Assembly (NCBI GenBank): GCA_963662175.1
Contig: OY759219.1
Location: forward strand, 45,376,675 to 45,440,674
Direction: 5' to 3'
Source: Aradus depressus
Lineage: Eukaryota > Arthropoda > Insecta > Hemiptera > Aradidae
DNA: 64,000 nucleotides
Below the pieces are notes generated by a model, which did no database searches, was not told the DNA's origin, and saw only the letters and a program-made list of their open reading frames with translations. Position numbers and translations under genes: made by a program. Of this stretch, positions 41,301 through 45,155 are shown one piece after another; position 1 is the first letter of the stretch; every line of letters starts with the position of its first letter.

Positions 41301-42118
41301 ATGCATTCCTAAACTTAAAGTATCTATGTTAAATGTCATCAAAATCAGACAGACATTTTTGCAGGAGACTGCAAAAATAAACCAGAGGGATCAATTGGCT
41401 CAGCCCCAATTATAACGATTTAACTAAAAACTAAAGAGATTAAATTTTAAATTCTGCCAAGATAAACTGATTTGTGTCCATGTTATTTGGGCGAAATGAA
41501 AAATGTACACAGACGAAAGATAACTGAGAGTTATCTACATTAAGTTGAAGACTTTAGAATCGGCAAAAAATAAAGGTTGGCTATACACTGACTGCCGGGT
41601 GTGCGTGGTTGGCCACTCTGTCTAGTAACTGGTTGAGCAGGACCATAAACGGCGGTGAATGAAATTATGGGTACTGCTACTAGTAAATACAAATTTCCTG
41701 TAGTGGCTTTCCAGGGCAACTTCGGGTACTACTACTAGTAAACATAAATTTAATTTTTTTCAATGCATTTTATTTTGAATTAAATATGTTTTTATCTATT
41801 TTTTCTTACAGTTTTGTAAAACTGCAGTTTTATCGTTCAACAATCTTTGAGTTATTTGTTATTGATAATGTTTTGTGGCGAGCTAACACTGATCTTGTAT
41901 ATTTCTCACAGCTACTAGTGAGGGGATGTTTCGCTTCGGCTTCAAAGCTTTTAAAACCAAAGAAAAAGTAAGTACTCCAGAAATCAGTTTATGATTTATT
42001 TGAATTCCATAGTCCAATTGTGAAAACATTCTAGTTTACACAGGTTCTTGAGAGGTGGACGAAAACAGATGGAGCTCCATTGCTAAATTACACAACATTG
42101 GTCATCATATCAGTTTGA
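3872..42118 (+). CDS. Odorant-binding-protein-like gene, ten exons seen, 5' end missing
   Basis: Ten exons: 3872-3907, 4061-4163, 15393-15475, 15698-15785, 19161-19216, 22742-22871, 31141-31217, 33271-33352, 41912-41967, 42044-42118. They give about 261 codons and a stop. Every intron starts GT and ends AG, and each junction keeps the reading phase. Exons A-C carry C-x3-C (C2, C3), then 38 residues to C4, 12 to C5 and 8 to C6. This fits the insect odorant-binding-protein pattern, whose members are small secreted carriers of hydrophobic ligands in sensory lymph and other fluids. The signal peptide and C1 would be in exons upstream of the window. The roughly 160 residues after C6 are unusually long for the family. 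All introns longer than 300 bp, except 15476-15697, are filled with transposons. An AATAAA occurs at about 42306. The family call rests on cysteine spacing, not on a database match. Confidence 0.7.
4061..4163 (+). CDS. OBP-like gene exon B (C4)
   Basis: A 103-bp exon between TCATTTACAG and CCGTAAGTC. Only one frame is open. It starts YTLNNKISWKRLPK and ends FFVEHHCNY plus one base. The cysteine lies 38 residues after C3 of exon A, matching the C3-C4 spacing of the family. The 3' end is phase 1, which exon C requires. Confidence 0.75.
4302..4536. repeat. 57-bp minisatellite, about four copies
   Basis: The unit runs GGGCGGTTTGAGTTCTGTGG through CTATCGCGATGGAGGCAGCT. 57 is divisible by three, so open frames run through on both strands and give repetitive peptides. 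These are artefacts of the period, not genes. The array abuts the left end of the large inverted duplication. Confidence 0.93.
4534..5370 (+). repeat. Left arm of a large inverted duplication
   Basis: This segment is the reverse complement of 10249-11087 at roughly 97% identity by eye. It consists of flanking sequence (4534-5087) plus the end of a pogo-like element from its terminal repeat at 5088. The arm resumes at about 7776-7829 (matching 10168-10225) after an inserted LINE. Both arms share the same pogo insertion point, so the inversion is younger than that insertion. Confidence 0.85.
5578..5927 (-). mobile_element. tRNA-derived SINE with telomere-like tail, full copy
   Basis: A 350-bp element flanked by a perfect 12-bp target duplication, TATATGAGTATA, at 5566-5577 and 5928-5939. 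Read on the minus strand it starts GGGGCGCCGGTAGCTCAGTG. It has Pol III box A (TAGCTCAGTGG, plus positions 5907-5917) and box B (GGTTCGTAGCC, 5863-5873), and it ends in four AACCT repeats directly against the duplication. It lies inside the 3' untranslated part of the minus-strand LINE. Confidence 0.92.
6436..7787 (-). pseudogene. LINE reverse transcriptase C-terminal part
   Basis: Two overlapping open segments (7639-7373 and 7395-6436 on the minus strand) joined by a frameshift near 7390. They show RT motif A (IFADLTKAFDLVNHE), the GVPQGSILGPLLFLIYINDL block, the catalytic FADDT at about 7215, and the KFLGLHIDTKLTW thumb motif. The C-terminus carries YDTRKK and LFNALP motifs common to many LINEs. 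The region upstream of RT block 1 is missing and there is a stop in the first partial block (about 7690), so it is dead. Confidence 0.88.
7840..8121. other. Unassigned stretch between pogo fragments
   Basis: About 280 bp separating the resumed left-arm pogo fragment from the 5' end of the longer pogo copy. I see no coding sequence or repeat match here. Confidence 0.4.
8263..8967. mobile_element. Inverted-repeat element with hammerhead-like motif in each arm
   Basis: Arms 8263-8423 and 8807-8967 are 161-bp near-perfect reverse complements with a 383-bp loop. On the + strand of the right arm the sequence CTTGAAGAT, a 5-bp stem GATGT/ACATC and GAAAGCG (8871-8899) recalls a degenerate hammerhead ribozyme core. 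An 11-bp direct repeat AACACCAATAA (8223-8233 and 8965-8975) may be a target duplication. It is nested in the pogo-like element. Confidence 0.65.
9411..10085 (+). pseudogene. pogo-like transposase remnant
   Basis: The first 40 or so codons (starting MRNYKKKTNRAKHSSETV) look like the psq-type helix-turn-helix N-terminus of pogo/Tigger transposases. The last part (about 9850-10085, VNDFVMVMYGARHYPGKIVD and ending ENYSHLFK) looks like the C-terminal domain. The middle, which should hold the DDE catalytic core, is missing and replaced by a short lysine-rich stretch with stops and frameshifts. Non-functional. Confidence 0.65.
10249..11087 (-). repeat. Right arm of the large inverted duplication
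   Basis: Reverse complement of 4534-5370. It holds the 3' end of the pogo-like element (to 10532) and its outside flank. The spacing between arms is about 4.9 kb, so the whole structure spans 4534-11087. A further shorter piece related to the flank, with AACGCCGG and ACTAACCTGC, occurs near 12105-12175. Confidence 0.85.
10308..10349. other. Subterminal perfect hairpin of the pogo-like element
   Basis: TATGCCAACTTACCCCACA is followed by CAGT and then its exact reverse complement. A 19-bp stem with a 4-nt loop, built from two head-to-head copies of the subterminal motif. The left arm (about 5272-5312) keeps a shortened version. Confidence 0.85.
11029..12030 (+). repeat. Degenerate ~140-bp tandem repeat
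   Basis: Three to four diverged units share the order 'GG(C)TGGTACAA', 'ATTTTGAAAGGGA', 'GCTCTTTAA' and 'ATTCATGAAATTTC'. Units begin near 11040, 11683 and 11811, with a weaker one near 11970. The gap between the first two is the palindromic insertion at 11165-11671. The first unit is also part of the right arm of the large inverted duplication. Confidence 0.55.
11165..11671. mobile_element. Near-perfect 465-bp palindrome with 12-bp target duplication
   Basis: 11205-11669 is a palindrome centred on 11437 with only a single-base spacer and very few mismatches. It is bracketed by the direct repeat TCTTATAAGCAC at 11153-11164 and 11672-11683, so 11165-11671 is an insertion. Each arm holds CCTGATGATGAGGGAAACCT followed by CGAAAGC (right arm + strand, 11577-11603). 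This fits a hammerhead core: CTGATGA, a GAGG/CCTC stem with GAAA loop, then GAAA. This resembles Penelope-like or retrozyme copies joined head to head. Confidence 0.8.
12168..12222. repeat. (TA)n microsatellite, interrupted
   Basis: Two TA runs separated by GAG. Just downstream (about 12252-12325) a short duplicated unit contains ACCCGGCA and ACCATAAATTGAGAT. Confidence 0.9.
12420..13180. other. CAGCTCAAC-rich imperfect repeats, unassigned
   Basis: 12740-13060 holds irregular repeats of AGCTCAAC/AACAGCT and 'ACTG(T)CCNCCTC' type motifs, similar in style to the run at 42750-43080 but not clearly alignable by eye. The rest (12420-12700) shows nothing I recognise. Confidence 0.4.
13306..13380 (+). 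other. Conserved 24-codon open frame in family A, copy 1
   Basis: The frame MPWIAEYTPHGKNGYMFLMC plus SCHQ and a stop. The same peptide is present at 17885-17959 (starting TTG instead of ATG, with EC for EY) and on the minus strand at 32082-32156 (intact ATG). It may be the remnant end of an ancestral protein or simply the best-conserved part of the element. Translation is not shown. Confidence 0.4.
13425..13449. repeat. Poly(G) tract
   Basis: About 25 guanines inside family A copy 1. The matching place in copy 2 (about 18004) has only seven or so. Confidence 0.95.
14007..14830 (-). repeat. 69-bp minisatellite within family A copy 1
   Basis: About 12 copies of a 69-bp unit containing CCTGATCGGCCCAAGCATGA. 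The period is 23 codons, so the minus strand is open for hundreds of bases and would read repeats of SVPLHAWADQVMS and YISQFKYVI. No start context, no other domain and no conservation outside the array support a protein. Copy 2 of the element has three or four diverged units at 18335-18640. Confidence 0.92.
15393..15475 (+). CDS. OBP-like gene exon C (C5-x8-C6)
   Basis: An 83-bp exon after a TTTTTTCCGTGCTGTTTCAG acceptor and before a GTAATT donor. The only open frame uses the split codon from exon B and reads TEETILEEKCDRGAHVYHC and onward. C-x8-C is the family's C5-C6 signature, and 12 residues separate C4 from C5. The exon begins 49 bp after the end of family A copy 1. Confidence 0.75.
15698..15785 (+). 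CDS. OBP-like gene exon D
   Basis: An 88-bp exon after a long poly-T acceptor. The only open frame starts VNKDRRVLREIMETHALTQC and ends SDEYETSEE plus one base before GTAAGC. If the donor were skipped the frame would continue eight more codons to a stop (…FGRK), so a shorter protein ending here is an alternative. The phase match to exon E favours splicing. Confidence 0.62.
15786..16417. other. Intron D-E sequence without recognised features
   Basis: AT-rich sequence with several poly-T runs. No coding frame or repeat match noticed before the DNA transposon at 16423. Confidence 0.5.
16423..17540 (+). mobile_element. Short DNA transposon with CGCCCCCGCTTCAG ends
   Basis: The left end CGCCCCCGCTTCAGAAGTGA is repeated inverted at the right end (…GTCACTTCTGAAGCGGGGGTGC) with a one- to two-base indel. 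ATAT or GATAT borders both sides (16418-16422 and 17540-17544), suggesting a 4-5-bp target duplication. It carries the tail of a transposase-like gene, so it looks like an internally deleted derivative. Confidence 0.68.
16713..16967 (+). pseudogene. C-terminal remnant of a transposase-like protein
   Basis: An 84-codon frame with YSANDFTEINESRRG, then LKPVYTSKLMLKDSKKHDLL and SLSESNIL. This order (an aromatic-rich 'tY..ndFtE' segment, a basic 'kRG' segment, then 'KKxDLLSL') is typical of the C-termini of amplified transposase-like proteins in arthropod genomes. The upstream catalytic part is absent. Family name uncertain. Confidence 0.45.
17752..19015 (+). mobile_element. Dispersed element family A, copy 2
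   Basis: Parallel to copy 1 but shorter. It has the 5' part with the conserved 24-codon stretch (17885-17959), a reduced G run, the 'GTATGATCAGCTTTATCTTG' middle, a few diverged minisatellite units, one GCTCCTAGCGATCGCGATTC unit (about 18850) and the same hairpin end TGTCTATAGGGTAGACATGC. It ends about 145 bp before exon E. Confidence 0.7.
19161..19216 (+). CDS. OBP-like gene exon E
   Basis: A 56-bp exon between TTTATTTCAG and CAGGTAACT. Two frames are open. The one that continues from exon D reads LVDVLIAHRLYPSSEKDQ and ends in phase 0, as exon F needs. It is short, so this is one of the weaker exons. Confidence 0.55.
19217..19659. other. Start of intron E-F, nothing recognised
   Basis: An 89-codon open frame at 19266-19535 has no domain and poor composition. 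I leave it uncalled. Confidence 0.45.
19660..19735 (-). mobile_element. SINE 3'-end fragment
   Basis: AGGTTAG, then TTATGACTCATGCCCGGGCT and the following TTAACTACAAGGTCATGTCG match the tail side of the SINE at 5578. The tRNA-like head is missing. Confidence 0.75.
20160..21005 (-). pseudogene. Heavily decayed Jockey-like LINE RT
   Basis: Minus-strand conceptual reading gives GFLDVTRAIDRVWHTGLIYK (RT motif A region) near 20990, a decayed active-site region with adjacent TAILS-like sequence near 20740, and DSTTTWNPRTKLKEHELN in the thumb near 20500. Multiple stops and frameshifts. It lies in intron E-F. Confidence 0.65.
21216..21674. mobile_element. hAT-type MITE, 459 bp
   Basis: A perfect 8-bp target duplication CATTTTAT at 21208-21215 and 21675-21682. 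Imperfect terminal inverted repeats CAGTGCCGGCCCGAG (left) and CTGGGCCGGTCCTAC (right, reversed). An 8-bp duplication with C(A/T)G..GCCGG ends is characteristic of the hAT superfamily. No transposase. Confidence 0.85.
21683..22741. other. End of intron E-F
   Basis: Mostly unassigned AT-rich DNA. At 22335-22412 a 36-bp unit with GCTCAGCACATAC and GACCGTT is present two to three times. Confidence 0.5.
22742..22871 (+). CDS. OBP-like gene exon F
   Basis: A 130-bp exon with a strong TTTTTTTTCCACAG acceptor and an AAGGTATG donor. Only frame 0 is open (it happens to begin with ATG). It encodes about 43 residues including RFNEVLNACDINIKLK and ends in phase 1. The single cysteine and amphipathic helix pattern could correspond to the C1 region of a second, diverged odorant-binding-protein domain. 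That is inference. Confidence 0.68.
22930..23058 (+). repeat. ~43-bp tandem repeat, three copies
   Basis: The unit AGGAGTCTTGTATTATATAG, then AGTAGAGATGGACTGATGAA. It lies 59 bp after exon F. Confidence 0.9.
24107..26487 (+). mobile_element. DNA transposon with ~550-bp terminal inverted repeats, inserted in LINE C
   Basis: Ends TGGGTAATTCCATGCCAACT at 24107 and its inverse at 26485, with TA on both sides. The left 24107-24650 and right 25925-26485 are inverted copies at high similarity. Removing it rejoins the LINE C thumb coding sequence apart from a one-base shift. It carries a decayed transposase. The very long TIRs and TA borders do not let me name the superfamily. Confidence 0.85.
24778..25738 (+). 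pseudogene. Transposase-like protein with SDGxxxQ(F/Y)K and SHGKxPxDG motifs
   Basis: Frames join to give KQFEYLRNLKESLENHACIV, MMDFIENYSYIVQDQ, the block ISICFISDDLKHDVSIV, then YISDGCPGQFKVCNN, WTFFPTSHGKSPRDGIDATI and VPGTRDFHQFDPLT. These motifs in this order define a transposase-like family amplified in many invertebrates. The Asp in MDF and in SDG are the likely catalytic acids (inference). Stops at about 24923 and 25110 and at least two frameshifts make it dead. Confidence 0.7.
29094..29485 (+). mobile_element. Dispersed element family A, copy 3 (internally deleted)
   Basis: Short copy inserted in LINE C ORF1. The 5' part (ATAACCTTTCCTCCTTACGT) is joined directly to two GCTCCTAGCGATCGCGATTC-type units and the hairpin end, without the minisatellite. 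ATATATTG occurs at 29086-29093 and again at 29486-29493. Removing one copy and the element restores the LINE gag frame (…MDNIYNLK…), so this is an 8-bp target duplication. Confidence 0.8.
29677..29886 (+). mobile_element. 210-bp hammerhead-type insertion in LINE C ORF1
   Basis: Flanked by a perfect 15-bp direct repeat CACTCTAGCCATTAC (29662-29676 and 29887-29901). Near both ends it has an inverted repeat GTAGAAGGAAATCGAGGTTC (29680 and 29843-29862). Inside, GGCCCTGAAGA, a GAAAA/TTTTC stem (29782-29798) and GAAACGTTGGCC (29799-29810) form a hammerhead-like fold with a substituted core. Consistent with a Penelope-derived retrozyme-like unit. Confidence 0.7.
31141..31217 (+). CDS. OBP-like gene exon G
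   Basis: A 77-bp exon after a moderate acceptor (CTTGTTATTCAAAAG) and before GTGAGT. The only open frame completes the split codon of exon F and reads ELPASQLDKRGANALLC, then ILNEEDKW, ending in phase 0. The acceptor is weaker than in the other exons. Confidence 0.6.
31218..32030. other. Start of intron G-H, nothing recognised
   Basis: AT-rich DNA without a convincing frame, repeat or TIR. Confidence 0.5.
32031..32267 (-). mobile_element. Dispersed element family A, copy 4 (fragment)
   Basis: The reverse complement gives AACCTTTCCTCCTTACGTGA, the poly-TTAAT segment, the 24-codon conserved frame (32156 down to 32082, intact ATG) and the AAGAAGCATGAG end. The minisatellite and right part are missing. 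Confidence 0.75.
32268..32309. repeat. (TA)n microsatellite
   Basis: About 21 TA dinucleotides directly at the 5' edge of family A copy 4. The other copies also start next to TATATTG-type sequence. Confidence 0.93.
32657..32862 (+). mobile_element. tRNA-derived SINE, internally deleted copy
   Basis: Box A TAGCTCAGTGG (32666-32676) and box B AGTTCGAAACT (32709-32719), then the same body (CCGAGGCCCTTAGTTCATTT, later GAGCGCTCTGGTAGTAGGTG) as the copy at 5578-5927. About 100 bp of the middle and the AACCT tail are absent. Confidence 0.88.
33271..33352 (+). CDS. OBP-like gene exon H
   Basis: An 82-bp exon between CACTGTTGCAG and AAAGTAAGT. Only frame 0 is open. It encodes a highly charged segment, TKLKNEALRDRYDGIQKVIK and RRLKIDE, ending in phase 1. 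Helical and lysine/arginine-rich, with no cysteine. Confidence 0.73.
33664..33758 (+). other. tRNA-like sequence with Pol III boxes and poly-T
   Basis: GTGGTCTAGTGGTCAGCC is a good box A (TGGTCTAGTGG). GGTTCAATACT resembles box B. A 29-bp poly-T run follows directly, as in a Pol III terminator. It looks like a tRNA-derived SINE head or a tRNA pseudogene. A full cloverleaf cannot be drawn. It lies just upstream of LINE D. Confidence 0.5.
33829..34900 (+). pseudogene. LINE D ORF1 (gag-like)
   Basis: Begins MSLSDLRNTDFLPARTKSRM, followed by a basic nuclear-type segment, then PPRPPPIFLRGVNNFEALC and a PRE-type domain. Frameshifts at about 34240, 34390 and 34680 split it. Zinc knuckles QCHRCQEFGHTKNNCGHQ, RCVKCVGSH and AKCVLCAGDHPANYRGC are visible across two frames (34580-34770). 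A proline-rich tail continues to about 35150 in one frame. Confidence 0.78.
37203..39382 (-). mobile_element. DNA transposon inserted in LINE D RT
   Basis: Begins GTCTGCAAAAA at 37203 and ends TTTTTGTTGCAGAC at 39382, giving a short imperfect terminal inverted repeat. A subterminal AGAACGTCAGGTT is inverted at 37302 and 39283-39296. Excision of the segment reconnects LINE D codons (…LITHV…CVILQSW…). It carries a nearly complete minus-strand gene. The target duplication is not clear. Confidence 0.78.
37453..39113 (-). pseudogene. Zinc-finger transposase-like protein of unknown family
   Basis: Minus-strand reading: FCYICGEYMV (Cys pair), FVKKVYFAYFGLKLGDQDKV, WAPHKVCKRCVK (second pair), MVWREQKNHSDDCYFCSCNV, a DDGAVPEPDDKPSFEFED acidic stretch, DIFKISYDPAQWRLFIDSSK, VCGDFKILGMLLGQQSGFTK, FPCFLCLWDSRDR, PPLHIKLGLMKQFVKSL, and a C-terminus MEKRYQGRWSVSMMADYCW. 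This protein type is amplified in arthropod and cnidarian genomes, where it is usually left unnamed. Frameshifts near 38860 and 38220 and a nonsense codon near 37600 (in RFH*DIKE) inactivate this copy. Confidence 0.68.
40179..41911. other. End of intron H-I
   Basis: Mostly unassigned. At 40645-40678 the minus strand reads ATGACGATGGTGTAATGCC, then GAAAGCGG, a motif of the same degenerate hammerhead style as at 8871 and 11578. Two short direct repeats with GGGTACTACTACTAGTAAA-like sequence occur at 41668-41750. Confidence 0.45.
41912..41967 (+). CDS. OBP-like gene exon I
   Basis: A 56-bp exon between ATTTCTCACAG and AAAGTAAGT. The frame that follows exon H reads TSEGMFRFGFKAFKTKEK and ends in phase 0. 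A second frame is also open over this short span, but it breaks the phase chain. Confidence 0.62.
42044..42118 (+). CDS. OBP-like gene terminal exon J
   Basis: After a 76-bp intron ending CTAGTTTACACAG, frame 0 encodes VLERWTKTDGAPLLNYTTLV, ISV and a TGA stop at 42116-42118. It is placed by phase and by being the first acceptor after exon I. There is no donor, so it is called as the last exon. Confidence 0.55.
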   Translation, partial: VLERWTKTDGAPLLNYTTLVIISV

Positions 42119-42305
42119 GAAAATATACCTGTTGCGTACGAAATAGACCAGATCAATTTTCCCGTTTTCTGGGTATATGGTAGAGGATAGAGATGGTTGG
42201 TGTATGTGTTGAGATCTCGTCGAGATAAGTTGTGTTGTGAGCTCTTTGAAAATTGGAATTACCGATAAACCAGGGAGTAACCTTTAATTTATTTCTATAT
42301 ATTGT

Positions 42306-42311
42306 AATAAA
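42306..42311 (+). terminator. Candidate poly(A) signal of the OBP-like gene
   Basis: AATAAA about 190 bp after the exon J stop codon and just before the start of repeat B copy 2. Placement only. No cleavage site can be proved. Confidence 0.4.
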
Positions 42312-42339
42312 ATGGTTTTCGCGCCGCGATTTTATTTAA

Positions 42340-43090
42340 AAAAATTATATATATTTTCTTTACTTTTACTCTAAGCTGCGGAGATTTTCTCTAAATGATT
42401 TATCTTTACTAAATTAAAATATTTAAAGGATGCCAGACCGCCTATTTAATAGAACGATCATTAAATTTACTGATTTTAATATATAAATTGGATTTCTATA
42501 GACCCAAGGCGAAAAATTCGTTCAGCGAAGAAAGTTTTGAAATACCAAATTCTCAAACCATTACTGACCTAGGATGGGCATGGGAAACAAACTACTGAAA
42601 TTTAGCAACTCATATTTAAAATGAATATATTTACAATAAAAAAATTAATAATTAAAAATAAAATAAAAATATAATATAAAATTATAATTAACCTTATTGG
42701 ATCTAAGCTGTATGGAGACAGGGGCTGGAGACTAATTGGATGCTGGGTAGATCTGCGAGGGCTTTCGAGTAGAAGGATGACTGTCGGTCTGGACTGGAGC
42801 TGATCATCTCGGCTGGAGACTGATCTCTTCGACTTCCAGAATACAACTCAATGATGTAGGCTTCCACCTCTTGACTAGAACTTCAGACTTCAACTGGTCT
42901 CTTCGACTACTGGATCAGAACTGGCCACGTCTACCTCTCAACTAGAACTCTGGAAAGTGAACTGTCCACCTCCACCTCTCAACTAGAACTCTGATGACTT
43001 CAACTTCTGGATCTCAACTGATCCAGAAAAGTGGAGTGTCCACTTCCACCTCTAGACCTCAACTAGAACTGACTTGATGAACTCTCTTCT
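42340..43090 (-). mobile_element. Dispersed repeat family B, copy 2
   Basis: The reverse complement of 42340-42665 aligns with 3165-3470: GAGTTGCTAAATTTCAGTAG, TTTCTTCGCTGA, AGAAATCCAATTTATATATT, CTGGCATCC and the A-rich end. Next to it (42720-43080) lie imperfect CTGGAG/CAACTAGAACT repeats. It starts about 30 bp after the candidate poly(A) signal of the host gene. Confidence 0.6.
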
Positions 43091-43560
43091 CCGAGGCTCT
43101 CGGACTTGTTCCCCCCTCCTACCAGTTTCCCCTTCTCTTCTCTGCTATCCTGGCTCAGGGGAAGTTTTCGGCTTCTTCTTGGAGACATCCAATTTGATCT
43201 TTGTCAATCTTTATGTTGGCATTTCAACAGTTTTATATTAGTCTGGCAGCGGGCTTGGGGCTCTAATCCGGTAATAGCTCCATTTACTGTCAAACTGGGT
43301 TGTAAAAATCTGTATAACTACTTCTACAGGTAGTTTATGGAGGTTAGATGGTCCCTTCTGTGCTATCCCTTGATACCTGAGCCTGATACCTCTCTCCTGC
43401 TTCCCAAATTTAGGATTTATTTCTCCATTATATTGACTACATTACAATATACTTATTTATTTGTTTGTTATTGTTTTTCTTTTTTTCTTTAGTTTTATTT
43501 GTTTTTCTCTTTACTCGTTGTGTACACTACGTATTTTTCTCCTACGTGTATTAACTCTAC
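43091..43560 (+). other. Region upstream of I-clade LINE 1
   Basis: Pyrimidine-rich DNA with several T runs. Probably the LINE 5' untranslated region from about 43440 on. No gene seen. Confidence 0.4.
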
Positions 43561-43581
43561 ACAGTTGGTTTTTGAACAATA

Positions 43582-44830
43582 ATGAATCTTCCCCCGGATA
43601 TCGTTAAAATGAAAAGAAGAAAAAGATGCCTAGACAGCTTACTAAAAGAAATAGACCCCCAAGCAAAAGGTTCACATGTGGAACGTGTCCCAAATTTCCT
43701 AGTAATTTCTAGAGATGGAGAAGGCGACCTCCTCAAAGTCTCGCCTTTTCTCATTAATAGAGCTATGATAGGAGCTGTGGGTGAAGTGAAACATATAAAG
43801 AAGTTGAGAAACGGGACACTACTTGTAGAGACAAAAAATATTAGTCAATTGACTATTACAAATGACTTCCTTCTATGATCAGGTCCAAATTAAAGTAGAA
43901 CCCCATCGTACTTTAAACAGTTCAAAAGGGATTATTACGTGTTTTGATTTAGCAGACTTTTCTGATGAAGAAATTCATAAAGAATTGGAAGCACAATTAG
44001 TCACTAGAGTAAAAAGAATAATTTCAAAAAAGACTGGTGTACCTACCAATACAAACAGTTTCATTATCACTTTCTCTATTCCAGTAGCTCCAGAAATACT
44101 GAAAGTAGGTTTCTACTCTGTGAAGGTCAGGAAATTCATACCATCCCCAATGAGATGTTTTTCATGTTTTCAATACGGTCATATTAAATTTAACTGTAAA
44201 AAAAAACCTATTTGTGATAAGTGTAGTCTACCTTTACACGAAGGAGCACCTTGCACTAGAGATTTGTTTTGTGCCAACTGCGGTGGTAAACATTCGTGTT
44301 GGTCTATAGAATGTCCCAGATATCTCCAAGAGATTGCCCTCAAAGAGATACAAGTAACAGAAAAGATACCCTATGGGAACGCTAAAAAATTATATAAAGA
44401 AAGACAGGCTCCAACCTTTAGTAAGTCCTATGCTCAGAAGGTAGGAAATGAAACAGAAGGTAAAGAATCTTTATTTTAATTTGGATCAGAGCGAACTTGG
44501 CAGAGGCCTCGAGTCGCTGATATGGCTGTTCAGACTGTAAACACAAAAAACCCCAACTCCCTCCCACCTAGATCTAGTGCTGACTCTCCCCCCACCACCA
44601 CTCCCTCCCCTCTCATCCCCTCAACCTCCTCCCCTCCCCTCCCCTCTCGTCCCCAATCCAGTGTTCTCTCTGACGGGGACATATCAGATAATTCCCTTAT
44701 GGAGGTCTCAGCAGAGCCTCCCAAGGTTCAACCAGTAACAATCTATCTTAAAGACTTAAATAAGAAAAAGAAATACAAAAAAGAGAGAAATGCGAACACT
44801 GCTATTGATAGTGGCAGTGGCACTCAATAG
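43582..44830 (+). pseudogene. I-clade LINE 1 ORF1
   Basis: Starts MNLPPDIVKMKRRKR and has KLRNGTLLVETKNISQ, then a -1 shift near 43860 and HRTLNSSKGIITCFDL. Zinc knuckles MRCFSCFQYGHIKFNCKKKP, CDKCSLPLHEGAPC and FCANCGGKHSCWSIEC follow. A stop at 44479 separates the proline-rich tail (44522-44830). This is the RNA-binding gag-like protein of I elements. Confidence 0.85.
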
Positions 44831-45155
44831 GAATACTAATATTACTATGACATGTATGAAAAATAAAATTATAAGTCCCTCCTCCTCATCCTCACTAGAA
44901 TTATTATCCTCCACACCCCGACCCTATTACCATTAGGTAGTATTTTATTAAATAAGATATCTAACCATTATTACATATCCTTGGAACCTCTCATCATTGT
45001 TAGCAATGAAGAAATTACATTATGTACTTATATTATTATTAATCTTTACCCATCCCATCCCATCATACTCACCTTATTGGCCTTTTTACTTTAACCATTT
45101 ATTTAACAAAAGTTTTCTTACATATTACATACATACATCCTTCTATCTTTAAAGT
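44831..45155. other. Intergenic spacer of I-clade LINE 1
   Basis: About 325 bp between ORF1 and ORF2, AT-rich with many stops. Copy 2 has a similar spacer at 48900-49176. Confidence 0.55.
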
